DNA of 64,000 nucleotides. Source: Kitasatospora sp. MAP5-34 (GTDB lineage: Bacteria; Actinomycetota; Actinomycetes; Streptomycetales; Streptomycetaceae). The stretch spans positions 124,001 to 188,000 of the forward strand of contig NZ_JARXZC010000006.1 of the NCBI RefSeq assembly GCF_029894335.1, in the 5' to 3' direction. The notes beneath the pieces were generated by a model. It was not told the DNA's origin. It saw only the letters and a program-made list of their open reading frames with translations, and searched no databases. Of this stretch, positions 49,170 to 57,514 are shown in pieces; the stretch's first letter is position 1, and each line of letters begins with the position of its first letter. The position numbers and the translations under genes were made by a program.

Positions 49170-50372
49170 GTGTCTGTCGACGATGGTCAGGTTCCCGGTG
49201 CACGGGCGGAGCAGGCGCCGGAGCCGACGGACGCGGCCACCGCGCAGGAGTTCGTGCTCCGACTGCGTGCGCTGAAGAGCTGGTCCGGTGACCCCTCGCT
49301 GCGGGAGCTCCAGCGGCTGACCGGTCTGCCGCGCAGCACGATCGCCGACGCGCTGGACCCACGCCGGACCAGGCTGCCGCCGCTGAACCGGGTGCTGACC
49401 ATCGTGCTGGCGTGCGGCGTCCCGGCGGGTGCGGCCGAGGAGTGGGAGACCGCCTGGAAGCGGATCCAGATGCGGCAGAGCCGGCCGGCGGAGTCGGTGT
49501 CCCCGGTCGCGCCTTCGGAGTTCACGCAGTCGGAGTTCACGCCGTCGGAGTCCACGCCGTCCGGGCCCGAGTTCCAGGGCGAGTCCGAGCCCGATCCCGA
49601 CCCGTCAGCAGGCGGGCGCCGGTTCCGTGTCCCGCGCCGCCCCGCACTGCTGGCCGCGTTGGCGGCCGTCGTCGTCGCAGTCCTGCTGGTGGCGGCCAAC
49701 GCTACCGACAGCGCCAGTTCGCCCGTGGCGGTGACGACTTCGGCCGACGGCCGGATCGGATACGTCGCCCGGACCACCAGCGACGAGCAGATCCTCAGCA
49801 CCAGCAGCGTGGACCTGCCGGTCCTGCACCCCGTCGCGGCCGACGACGCGCTGATCGTCTCCGTGATGCTCACCAGTACCAGTGCGGGCACGGTCACGGT
49901 GACCGACACCGCCGGCAACGGCTACGCCGTGGTCGGCGACGTCGTGGACGCCTACTGGCACCGCACGATGATCTTCGCAGCCTTCCACGCCAAGCCGCTG
50001 AACACCGCCGACCGGATCAGCGCCAGCTACCCGAAGTCCAGCAAGTACCACATCGCCGTGGACGAGTTCCAGGGCATCACCACCGCCGGTCCGCAGGCGG
50101 GGGCGTCGGTGCCCTACGACCGTAACAACAGCGCGTTCAGCACCAGTGCGCACCCGCTGGCCTGCGAGGCGGGCGAACTGCTCGTCAGCGCGGTGGGGAC
50201 CAACAGCGGACCGGCCCCGGACTTCGTGGCGGGCTGGCAGACCCTGCCCGTCCTGAAGCTGTCCTCGTACCGGCTGACCACGGCCTACCGGTTCGTCACC
50301 CGGGCCGAGAAGTGCGCCGCCACCGGCAGCACCACCGCACAGTGGGAAGCCGTCGCCGTCACCTTCCGCTGA
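49170..50372 (+). CDS. Cytoplasmic HTH - single TM - extracellular domain protein
   Basis: A 400-residue one-component transmembrane regulator candidate. Residues about 20-75 form an XRE-type helix-turn-helix (LRELQRLTGLPRSTIADALD), a Ser/Glu/Thr/Pro-rich linker with imperfect SEFT(Q/P) repeats follows, then one TM (ALLAALAAVVVAVLLVAAN, about 157-176). The external domain (about 178-400) is beta-rich (ALIVSVMLTSTSAGTVTVTD, GELLVSAVGTNSGPAPDF) and resembles a jelly-roll-type secreted fold. GTG 49170 has GAGGGGA upstream. DNA binding and signalling are not proven. It lies upstream of the radical copper oxidase gene on the same strand. Confidence 0.82.
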   Translation: MSVDDGQVPGARAEQAPEPTDAATAQEFVLRLRALKSWSGDPSLRELQRLTGLPRSTIADALDPRRTRLPPLNRVLTIVLACGVPAGAAEEWETAWKRIQMRQSRPAESVSPVAPSEFTQSEFTPSESTPSGPEFQGESEPDPDPSAGGRRFRVPRRPALLAALAAVVVAVLLVAANATDSASSPVAVTTSADGRIGYVARTTSDEQILSTSSVDLPVLHPVAADDALIVSVMLTSTSAGTVTVTDTAGNGYAVVGDVVDAYWHRTMIFAAFHAKPLNTADRISASYPKSSKYHIAVDEFQGITTAGPQAGASVPYDRNNSAFSTSAHPLACEAGELLVSAVGTNSGPAPDFVAGWQTLPVLKLSSYRLTTAYRFVTRAEKCAATGSTTAQWEAVAVTFR

Positions 50373-50440
50373 GGCCGACCGGGCCGTCCCCGCAGTTCCG
50401 CCGAACCGCTGCCGATCCGCTCCCGAGCCGTACCCGATCC

Positions 50441-50460
50441 GCGACATTCCGCGACATTCC
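50441..50460. repeat. Perfect 10-bp tandem repeat before the radical copper oxidase gene
   Basis: GCGACATTCC occurs twice head to tail, 18 bp upstream of a good -10 element TAGGAT (50478-50483). The repeat is where an activator or alternative -35 contact would sit. No regulator is assigned. Confidence 0.55.
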
Positions 50461-50515
50461 TCCGGCCCCGGACGTACTAGGATCACGCCGACCCAACCGC
50501 TTGGAGGAACTCCCC

Positions 50516-52588
50516 GTGCCACGAACATCCCGTCACAAGGCCGGTCTGGCCTATCTGGCAATGTTCTCGCTGCTCACGCTGATGCTGGGCACGAACCCCG
50601 CGTGGGCCGGCACCAACCTGGTCGTGAACCCGGGCTTCGAGTCGGCCGACTCGACCGGCTTCCCGACCTGCTGGGAGAAGTCCGGCTGGGGGAACGGCAC
50701 CGTCGCCTACAGCCGGACCACCGCCGCGCACAGCGGCAAGTACGCCATGTCGGTCAAGGTCACCGGGGTCACCACCGGTGACGACAAGGTGCTGATGACG
50801 GAGAACGCCACCTGTGCGCCCGCCGTGACGCCGAAGCACCAGTACGACCTCGGTGTCTGGTACACGAGCACCACGCCCAACACCGTGGTCACCGCCTTCC
50901 GCCACGACATAACCGCCGGCTGGGTGTACTGGACCGACCTGGAGACCCTGCCGCCGGCCAAGGCGTACCAGCACACCACCGTGCGCACGCCGGCGATCCC
51001 GCCGAACACGGACCGGATCACCTGGGGCGTCACCGTCTACGGCACCGGCACGCTGGTCACCGACGACTACACGATGGCGGACGTCACCGTCCCCAGCACC
51101 GGCGGTGGGTGTACGGCCGGCGCGGCCTGCACCACCGGCTCCTGGCAGGTGCTGCCCTTCCTGAACCCGGTGCGCAGCATGCACGCCATCGTGCTGCACA
51201 ACGGCAAGGTGCTGTTGATGGCGGGCTCGGGCAACGACCCGATGAAGCTCGCCGCCGGTACCTTCAGCTCGGCCGTCTACGACCCGGCCACCAGCACGTT
51301 CACCCAGATCGCCACGCCCACGGACATGTTCTGCTCCGGGCACGTGCAGCTGCCGGACGGCCGGGTGCTGATCATGAGCGGCACGAAGTCGTACCCCGCC
51401 GCCGACGGCAGCCACGGCTACGAGGGCCTGATCAGCTCGTACATCTTCGACCCGGCCACCCAGATCTACACCCGGGTCAACGACATGAACGACGGTCACT
51501 GGTACCCGTCGGCCACCGAGATGGGTGACGGCGACGTCATGACCTTCGGCGGTCTGAAGACCGACTCATCCGGCAGCGTGACCGCCGAGCGCTTCTCCAC
51601 CGCCAAGCAGCAGTGGCTGCCGAGGAACCAGGTCAACCAGACCTGGTCGTACTTCGGCCTCTACCCGTCGATGGTGCTGATGCAGGACGGCCGCCTCTTC
51701 TACACCGGCAGCCACGTCTTCGGCAACGGCACCTCCGGCACCGGCGCGTCGATCTACGACTACAACGCCAACACCATCAAGGACGTCCCCGGGCTGCAGA
51801 GCAAGGACACCCGGGACCAGTCCATGAGCGTCATGCTGCCCCCGGCCCAGGACCAGCGGGTCATGATCATGGGCGGCGGCAACATCTACAGCAACGTGGA
51901 CGCCGGCCGGCAGACCGACCTGATCGACCTCAAGGCCGCCAGCCCCGCCTACCAGCCGGGTCCGCTGCTCCCGCAGGGCACCATGAGCAACGGCGCCAAG
52001 GAGACCGGCAACCAGGGCAAGATGTACGTCTCCACCGTGCTGCTGCCCAACGGCCAGGTCTTCGAGACCGGCGGTGGCCTGCACAACCGGCAGGATCCGG
52101 TGTTCGAGGCGTCGATGTACGACCCGACCGCCAACACCTTCACCTCGATGGCCACCGACCCGATCCCGCGCGCCTACCACTCGGCGTCCTTCCTGCTGCC
52201 GGACGGCCGCGTGATGTCCGTCGGTGACAACCCGGGCGACGGCAGCTTCAACATGCACGTCTCGATCTACACCCCGCCGTACCTCTACCACGGCGCCCGG
52301 CCGAAGATCACTGCTGTCGCCAACACCATGTGGTCGTACGGCTCCAGCCAGCGCATCACCACGGACTCGCCGATCGTGCGCGCCGAGCTGATCCGCCCGG
52401 CCGCCGTCACCCACTCCTCGGACCCGAACCAGCGCTTCGTGGACCTGCCGCTCACCGTGAACGGCGGTGGCAGCGTGAACCTCAACGTGCCCAGCAACCC
52501 CAACCTGGCGCCGCCCGGCTACTACATGCTCTTCACGGTCAACGCGAACGGCGTGCCGTCCGTGGCGCAGTGGGTCCACCTGATGTGA
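50516..52588 (+). CDS. Secreted galactose-oxidase-like radical copper oxidase
   Basis: A 690-residue exported protein. A signal peptide (LAYLAMFSLLTLMLGTNPAWAG) precedes an N-terminal carbohydrate-binding-like domain (about 30-190: NLVVNPGFESADSTGF), then a Kelch-type seven-bladed propeller and a C-terminal DUF1929 domain. All residues of the galactose oxidase copper-radical site seem present: Cys273 (MFCSGH) and Tyr330 (GHWYPSA) as the thioether pair, axial Tyr554 and His555 (RAYHSA), and His633 (VTHSSDPNQRF). Such enzymes oxidise alcohols or aldehydes with production of H2O2. Family members called GlxA act in streptomycete hyphal-tip glycan deposition; this gene lacks the neighbouring cellulose-synthase gene. 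GTG with GGAGG. Confidence 0.9.
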   Translation: MPRTSRHKAGLAYLAMFSLLTLMLGTNPAWAGTNLVVNPGFESADSTGFPTCWEKSGWGNGTVAYSRTTAAHSGKYAMSVKVTGVTTGDDKVLMTENATCAPAVTPKHQYDLGVWYTSTTPNTVVTAFRHDITAGWVYWTDLETLPPAKAYQHTTVRTPAIPPNTDRITWGVTVYGTGTLVTDDYTMADVTVPSTGGGCTAGAACTTGSWQVLPFLNPVRSMHAIVLHNGKVLLMAGSGNDPMKLAAGTFSSAVYDPATSTFTQIATPTDMFCSGHVQLPDGRVLIMSGTKSYPAADGSHGYEGLISSYIFDPATQIYTRVNDMNDGHWYPSATEMGDGDVMTFGGLKTDSSGSVTAERFSTAKQQWLPRNQVNQTWSYFGLYPSMVLMQDGRLFYTGSHVFGNGTSGTGASIYDYNANTIKDVPGLQSKDTRDQSMSVMLPPAQDQRVMIMGGGNIYSNVDAGRQTDLIDLKAASPAYQPGPLLPQGTMSNGAKETGNQGKMYVSTVLLPNGQVFETGGGLHNRQDPVFEASMYDPTANTFTSMATDPIPRAYHSASFLLPDGRVMSVGDNPGDGSFNMHVSIYTPPYLYHGARPKITAVANTMWSYGSSQRITTDSPIVRAELIRPAAVTHSSDPNQRFVDLPLTVNGGGSVNLNVPSNPNLAPPGYYMLFTVNANGVPSVAQWVHLM

Positions 52589-52632
52589 CCGCCCGGCACC
52601 GATCTTCCGTTCCCCGAGAGGAGTTCTCCCCG

Positions 52633-53184
52633 ATGATGGCTTCCGATCCGACCCGACGCCGGGGTCTGCGGCGCCTGGCGGCAGTCGTGCTGGGCACCGG
52701 TGTGGCGGTGGCCGTCGCGGTCATGCTGTCCACCGGCGGCGACGCCGTGCCCCGGCCGCTCCCGCTCGACGCGGTGCGGTCGCCTGCGGCCGTCGCGGTC
52801 ACGCCACCCACCACCGGTGGTGCCGGCTCCCGGTCCGACCAACCCGACCAACCCGACCAGCCCGAGGTGTCGCAGGCGCCGGCTCCGCACGTCCTCAACT
52901 TCGCCCAGGACGTGCAGGGTCCGGCCGAGCAGTTGGCGCCGACCGCGACCAAGGCACCGGTCCCGGCCGACGCGGACGGCTGTGGCCATGCCTACGGTGA
53001 GGTCAACCAGTGCGTCCCGCGCCTGTTCCCGGCCGAGGTGCCGGCCACGGCGGGCGCGCGGTGCGGCTGGCTGCTCGCGCGCGGCTTCCACGCCCTCGTC
53101 CTGCACGCCAAGGACGACCTCGGGTTGGACACCAACCACGACGGGGTGGCCTGCGACAAGGGCGACGAGGGAGTCCCCGCGTAG
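52633..53184 (+). CDS. Secreted excalibur-like calcium-binding protein
   Basis: A 183-residue exported protein. RRLAAVVLGTGVAVAVAVML is a signal/anchor segment. Repeats of DQP follow (SDQPDQPDQPE), then a Cys-bearing C-terminal part: DADGCGHAYGEVNQCVP, RCGWLLARGFHAL and the excalibur-like LGLDTNHDGVACDKGD (DxDxDGxxC calcium loop variant). GAGAGGAG precedes ATG 52633; a second ATG follows at once. It follows the copper oxidase gene by 44 bp and precedes a strong terminator, so the two may be one transcript. Function unknown; probably cell-surface. Confidence 0.82.
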   Translation: MMASDPTRRRGLRRLAAVVLGTGVAVAVAVMLSTGGDAVPRPLPLDAVRSPAAVAVTPPTTGGAGSRSDQPDQPDQPEVSQAPAPHVLNFAQDVQGPAEQLAPTATKAPVPADADGCGHAYGEVNQCVPRLFPAEVPATAGARCGWLLARGFHALVLHAKDDLGLDTNHDGVACDKGDEGVPA

Positions 53185-53209
53185 CACTGTCGCGCAGGAG
53201 TCCCGGATG

Positions 53210-53247
53210 ACGAAGTGGCTGGTCGGCACACCGACCAGCCACTTCGT
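53210..53247. terminator. Strong hairpin after the excalibur-like gene
   Basis: A perfect 17-bp stem (53210-53226 with 53231-53247) with a CACA loop, 25 bp past the stop codon. It separates the copper oxidase unit from the chitinase promoter. Confidence 0.85.
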
Positions 53248-53282
53248 GCGTTCCGCGTCAAGGCCCGCCGGAGTGAGGTGTC

Positions 53283-53311
53283 TTGACAGCCCATTTGGTC
53301 TAGTCCACCCT
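53283..53311 (+). promoter_or_regulatory. Chitinase promoter with DasR-like operator
   Basis: TTGACA (53283-53288), 17 bp, CACCCT (53306-53311). The spacer and -10 contain TGGTCTAGTCCA (53296-53307), which differs at one position from the perfect TGGTCTAGACCA core of the DasR-responsive element that controls streptomycete chitin genes. A leader of about 130 bp follows. Confidence 0.85.
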
Positions 53312-53450
53312 GTGTGCCGGAAGCCCTGCCGCACGGCCCCACCCGTCGGCGCGCACCTCCCTGCTCCTCTGCTCCCGTCTGCCGCCTCCCCGACGATCTC
53401 CGGTTGGCGGACGGGGTCCTGTATGCCCCCACGTGACAGGAGAGCTCAGC

Positions 53451-55493
53451 ATGCGCAGATCCAACCGGTCGGCACTGGCGGTGACTTCGGCGGCGGCAGT
53501 GCTGCTGGGCGCCGCCATGTCGCTCCTGGGAGTGAGCAACGTCCAGGCCTCCCAGCAGACGCCCACGGTGACCGCACCGACCAACACCACCGGAGCGCCC
53601 GCGACTTCGGGCGGGCTCAAGGTGGCGTACTACGACCAGTGGTCGGTGTACGCCAACGCGTTCTACCCGAAGAACGTCGACACGTCGGGGATGGCGAGCA
53701 AACTCGACTACCTGATCTACGACTTCGAGAACATCGACCCCACCAACCTGACCTGCTTCGAGGTCAACTCGGCAGCCTCGCAGGACGAGAACAACCCCAA
53801 CGCCGGTGACGGCGCGGGCGATTCGTTCGCCGACTACGGGAAGAGCTACGGCTCCGACCTCAGCGTCGACGGCACCGCCGACGCCTGGAACATGCCGATC
53901 GTCGGCAACTTCCACCAGCTCCAGGAGCTCAAGAAGAAGAACCCGAACCTCAAGGTTGTTCTCTCCCTGGGTGGTTGGACGTACTCCAAGTTCTTCTCCG
54001 ACGCGGCGGCCACCGACGCCTCGCGCAAGAAGCTGGTCAGCTCCTGCATCGACATGTTCATCAAGGGCAACCTGCCCTCGCAGGGCGGCTACGGCGGCGC
54101 CGGCACCGGGAAGGGCATCTTCGACGGCTTCGACATCGACTGGGAGTACCCGGGCGGTGGCGGGCACGTCGGCAACCACGCGAGCGCGGCCGACAAGCAG
54201 AACTTCACGGCGCTGCTGGCCGAGTTCCGCACCGAGTTGAATGCCCAGGGCCTCGCGGACGGCAGGACGTACTCCCTCTCGGCGGCGCTCCCGGCGGGCC
54301 AGGACAAGATGCAGTACGTCGAGACCGACAAGATCGGGCAGTACCTGACCTTCGGCGACCCGATGACGTACGACATGCACGGCGGCTGGGAGCCGACCGG
54401 GCCGACCAACCACCAGACCCCGATCTACCAGAACCCGGCCGACCCCTCCAACCCGATCCCGCCCGGGACGGCCAAGTACTCGGCGGACGAGGCGATCAAG
54501 GCGTACACGGTCGGTGATCCGCAGTACTCGATCCCCGGTGGGTTCCCGGCCGGCAAGCTCAACATCGGTGTCCCGTTCTACTACCGGGGCTGGACGGGAG
54601 TGGCGGCCGGCGGCAACCACGGCCTCTACCAGCCCGCCAGTGGCCCGGCGACCGGGGCGGCCGACTCCGGGAACGTCGCCGGGGTCCGGATGTACAAGGA
54701 ACTCTCCGGGATCGTCGACAACCCGGCCGACACCTTCTGGGACCCGGCGGCCCAGGCGTCGTACTTCTACGACGGGACCAACTTCTGGTCGGGCGAGAGC
54801 ATCCGGTCGATCCAGGCCAAGGTCGACTACCTGCACTGCAACGGCCTCGGCGGGACGATGATGTTCTCGCTGTACGACCTGGACCCGGCGGCGACGCTCT
54901 TCAACGCGGCGGTGACCGACACCAACGGTTCGGCCTCCTCCTGCCCGGCGCCCTCGCCCTCGCCGAGCCCCTCGCCCAGCCCGTCCCCGAGCTCCTCGGC
55001 CAGCCCCTCGCCGAGCCCCTCGCCCTCCTCTTCCCCGTCCGCCTCCCCGAGTTCCTCGCCCTCGTCCAGCCCGTCGCCGTCCCCCTCGCCGTCCGGTTCC
55101 GGCGGCATCGTGGTCAACGGTGGCTTCGAGTCGGGCAGCCTGTCCCCGTGGACCTGCACGGGCAACCTCGGCTCGGTGGTGAGCAGCCCGGTCCACTCCG
55201 GCTCGCACGCCCTCCAGGGCGTGCCCAGCGGCTCCGACGACGCCCAGTGCTCGCAGACCGTCACGGTGAAGCCCAACACGACGTACACGCTGTCGGGCTG
55301 GGTCCAGGGCGACTACACCTACCTCGGCGTGACCGGCTCCGGCGCGGACACCTCCACCTGGACCTCGGGCAGCGGCTGGTCGCAGCTGTCCACGAAGTTC
55401 ACCACCGGTGCGTCCGTGACCTCGGTGAGCATCTGGGTCCACGGCTGGTACGCCCAGGGCAACTACTACGCCGACGACATCAACGTGAGCTGA
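53451..55493 (+). CDS. Secreted GH18 chitinase with C-terminal CBM
   Basis: A 680-residue exported chitinase that cleaves chitin. Signal peptide SALAVTSAAAVLLGAAMSLL; GH18 domain (about 50-500) with VAYYDQWSVYANAF, LSLGGWTYSKFF and the catalytic DGFDIDWEYP (acid Glu232, Asp230, Asp228, Asp225). MTYDMHGGWEP and MMFSLYDLD follow. A Pro/Ser-rich linker of about 50 residues (a run of PSPSPS) leads to a carbohydrate-binding module of CBM4/9 type (IVVNGGFESGSLSPWTC, HSGSHALQGVP, YADDINVS). ATG 53451 has GGAGAG 7 nt away. Expected to be repressed by DasR and induced by N-acetylglucosamine or chitobiose products. Confidence 0.95.
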   Translation: MRRSNRSALAVTSAAAVLLGAAMSLLGVSNVQASQQTPTVTAPTNTTGAPATSGGLKVAYYDQWSVYANAFYPKNVDTSGMASKLDYLIYDFENIDPTNLTCFEVNSAASQDENNPNAGDGAGDSFADYGKSYGSDLSVDGTADAWNMPIVGNFHQLQELKKKNPNLKVVLSLGGWTYSKFFSDAAATDASRKKLVSSCIDMFIKGNLPSQGGYGGAGTGKGIFDGFDIDWEYPGGGGHVGNHASAADKQNFTALLAEFRTELNAQGLADGRTYSLSAALPAGQDKMQYVETDKIGQYLTFGDPMTYDMHGGWEPTGPTNHQTPIYQNPADPSNPIPPGTAKYSADEAIKAYTVGDPQYSIPGGFPAGKLNIGVPFYYRGWTGVAAGGNHGLYQPASGPATGAADSGNVAGVRMYKELSGIVDNPADTFWDPAAQASYFYDGTNFWSGESIRSIQAKVDYLHCNGLGGTMMFSLYDLDPAATLFNAAVTDTNGSASSCPAPSPSPSPSPSPSPSSSASPSPSPSPSSSPSASPSSSPSSSPSPSPSPSGSGGIVVNGGFESGSLSPWTCTGNLGSVVSSPVHSGSHALQGVPSGSDDAQCSQTVTVKPNTTYTLSGWVQGDYTYLGVTGSGADTSTWTSGSGWSQLSTKFTTGASVTSVSIWVHGWYAQGNYYADDINVS

Positions 55494-55516
55494 GCCCCCG
55501 ACAGCTGACCCGACGG

Positions 55517-55544
55517 GCGGCGGCACCGATCCCGGTGCCGCCGC
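55517..55544. terminator. Terminator of the chitinase gene
   Basis: A perfect 12-bp stem (55517-55528 with 55533-55544) with an ATCC loop, 23 bp past the stop codon. Confidence 0.75.
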
Positions 55545-55685
55545 TCCTTCCGGTGCCGTTCGGTCCGGAACGCGCCGTTTCCTTGGCCGGGAATCCACTG
55601 CCGAACCTCGGCCGGTCGCACTAATGTTCCCTTACAGAAGGTCCGTGCACAGAGTCAGCCGTCCTCATCGAGCAAGGGGAGCTTC

Positions 55686-56054
55686 ATGTCACGCCTGCGT
55701 ACCGCCATGGGTGTCGCGCTCTTGAGCGCCACCGCAACTCTCGCCCTGCCGGTCTCCGCAGCCCAGGCCGCTCCCGGAGGCACTGTCAACACCTGTGCCA
55801 GCAGCCTGACTCCGGGCGGCTGGGTCGATGTCCAGTGGTGGTTCAGCGCCTCCTGCGGATCGAACTTCAGCCCCAACGCGAAGCAGATCGAGCAGCTCAC
55901 CGGGCTGCCGATCGGGACGACCGTCAACGCCTGTTCGTCCACCTATCCGCCGGCCGGCTGGATCCCGGTCGCCTCCTACTACAGCAACGGCTGCCAGTAC
56001 TCCTCCGTCCCCAGCTTCGACCCGAACACCTGGACGCTCCGCCGCGTCTCCTGA
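55686..56054 (+). CDS. Small secreted protein with two Cys-containing repeats
   Basis: A 122-residue secreted protein. The signal peptide is AMGVALLSATATLALPVSAAQAA. Two similar units follow: TVNTCASSLTPGGWVDVQWWF ending in SASCGSNF, and TVNACSSTYPPAGWIPVASYY ending in NGCQYSS. Each has two Cys and the pattern TVNxC-9/10-GWxxVxxxYxxxxC. The repeats probably arose by internal duplication and may be disulphide-bonded. GGGGAG is 5 nt before ATG 55686. I do not recognise the family. It lies between the chitinase and a convergent solute-binding protein gene and may have its own promoter. Confidence 0.8.
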   Translation: MSRLRTAMGVALLSATATLALPVSAAQAAPGGTVNTCASSLTPGGWVDVQWWFSASCGSNFSPNAKQIEQLTGLPIGTTVNACSSTYPPAGWIPVASYYSNGCQYSSVPSFDPNTWTLRRVS

Positions 56055-56070
56055 TCCTGGCGGCAGGGGT

Positions 56071-56102
56071 GGGCGCCCCCGGCCTTCGGTCGGGTGGTGC
56101 CC
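56071..56102. terminator. Imperfect hairpin between convergent genes
   Basis: A 7-bp GC-rich stem (56078-56084 with 56088-56094) with weaker flanking pairs (56071-56074 with 56099-56102) lies between the secreted Cys-repeat gene and the convergent lipoprotein gene. It could serve both strands. Confidence 0.45.
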
Positions 56103-56140
56103 GCCCTTCCCAGGTTTGGCCAGTGGCCTCGTGGACGCGC

Positions 56141-57514
56141 TCAGCCGTAGGCGTTGGCCCGTACCCGGTCCAGGTCGGCGAGGATGGCGTCCAGTCGGGA
56201 CGGGTTGTTGACGTACGAGAGGACCGCCTCGTAGAACGCGACCTGCATGGCGTCCGGCATCTGGTCGGAGGCGTCGAACCGTACGGCGGTGGCCTCGGTC
56301 AGCTGCTGCCCCAAGCGACCTGACAGTGCATCAGGATAATCTCCGGTCCCCACCAGGCGGTTCGGGCTGAGCGCACCGCCGCGCCGCACCCAGATCGCCT
56401 GCGCCTCGGGGGTGGTGAGGTAGGCGACGAGCTTGCGGGCGGCCGGAGTTGAGTGGAACATCGCGAGCAGATCGCCGGCCACCTCCTCGGTGCCGCCGAA
56501 CGCCGGGTCGATCCGGGGGAAGGGGACGAAGTCGAAGTCCTTGCCCGCCACCGGCTGAGAGCCGTCCTTCTGGTAGTCGTCCGTGATGAACGACGCCTCG
56601 TGGTCGAAGAAGCAGCCGGGAGAGCTCGCGAACAGTGAGGTGCCGGCGGTGCCGAAGCCGGACAGCAGCATGCCGCGCGGGCCGCCGCGCACCATCCCGG
56701 GCGCGCCGACGACGTCACCCCAGGTCTGCCACGCCTGCCGGATCTGCGGCGAGGTCCAGGCGAGAGTACCGGCTGTCCACCGGTCGTAGACGTCCGGCCC
56801 GGACTGGGCCAGGACGATGTCCTCCAGCCAGTCGGTACCGGGCCAGCCGGAAGCCGAGCTGGACTCCAGGCCGACGCACCACGGGGGAGTGCCGGAGGCG
56901 GCGATCCGCTGGTCCAGGCCGGTGAGTTCGGCCCAGCTGCCGGGGGGCTTCCAGCCGTGCGCGGCAAGGGCCTTGGGCGAGAACCAGAGCAGGCTCTTCA
57001 CGGCCGCCTTGACCACCACGGCGTACTGCTTGCCGCCGACCGCGCCGAGCCCGAGCCAGCTCGGAGCGTACTGCTTGGCCAGCCCGGATGGATCGAGCGC
57101 GCCGTCGAGCGGGGTCAGCCGGCCGGCCTTGGCGTACTGGGCGACCTTCGCGGGGCTGGAGAGATCCGCGAGGTCGGGCGGGTTGCCGCCCGCGACCCGG
57201 TCCGCGAGAGCGGTGTCCGAGTCACGGGAGCCCTCGTAGTCCACCTTGATCCCGGTCCGCTGCTCGAACGGCGCGACCACGGCCAGGAACGACGCCTGTT
57301 CGGCGTCCGTCCAGGGGCCGAGTACGTGCACGACCTGCGCCGACCCGCCGCCACCGCTGCAGCCCGCCAGCCCGCAGACCGCGACCAGCAGCAGCGCCAG
57401 CCCGGCCCTGGCCGACGTCGCCATCGCCCGGCCCCGCACCGGCCGCTCGCGTGTCACCCGCCGGCCCGTCACCCGTCGGCCCGTCACCCGTCGGCCCGTC
57501 ATCTGCTGGCTCAT
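56141..57514 (-). CDS. ABC-type solute-binding lipoprotein
   Basis: A 457-residue family 1 solute-binding protein. ARAGLALLLVAVCGLAGCSG is a lipoprotein signal ending in lipobox LAGC. The mature part has FEQRTGIKVDYEGSRDSDT, KSLLWFSPKALAAHGW, WPGTDWLEDIVL and DPAFGGTEEVAGDLLAMF, as in sugar-binding proteins. The signal is preceded by an odd repeat, TGRRVTGRRVTGRRVT (15-bp DNA units at about 57464-57508). ATG 57514 overlaps the upstream gene stop (ATGA); a second start at ATG 57424 would remove the repeat and give a normal signal peptide. No ABC permease is adjacent, so a binding protein without a linked transporter, perhaps a sensor partner, is likely. Confidence 0.82.
   Translation of the reverse strand: MSQQMTGRRVTGRRVTGRRVTRERPVRGRAMATSARAGLALLLVAVCGLAGCSGGGGSAQVVHVLGPWTDAEQASFLAVVAPFEQRTGIKVDYEGSRDSDTALADRVAGGNPPDLADLSSPAKVAQYAKAGRLTPLDGALDPSGLAKQYAPSWLGLGAVGGKQYAVVVKAAVKSLLWFSPKALAAHGWKPPGSWAELTGLDQRIAASGTPPWCVGLESSSASGWPGTDWLEDIVLAQSGPDVYDRWTAGTLAWTSPQIRQAWQTWGDVVGAPGMVRGGPRGMLLSGFGTAGTSLFASSPGCFFDHEASFITDDYQKDGSQPVAGKDFDFVPFPRIDPAFGGTEEVAGDLLAMFHSTPAARKLVAYLTTPEAQAIWVRRGGALSPNRLVGTGDYPDALSGRLGQQLTEATAVRFDASDQMPDAMQVAFYEAVLSYVNNPSRLDAILADLDRVRANAYG

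Noticed and set aside
54950..55100. Short-period repeats that might suggest a CRISPR-like or satellite array
   Set aside because: They encode the Pro-Ser linker between GH18 and CBM in frame; there are no spacers.
52992..55598. Long minus-strand frame opposite the chitinase
   Set aside because: Shadow of GH18 and its Pro/Ser linker; no start signals or domains.
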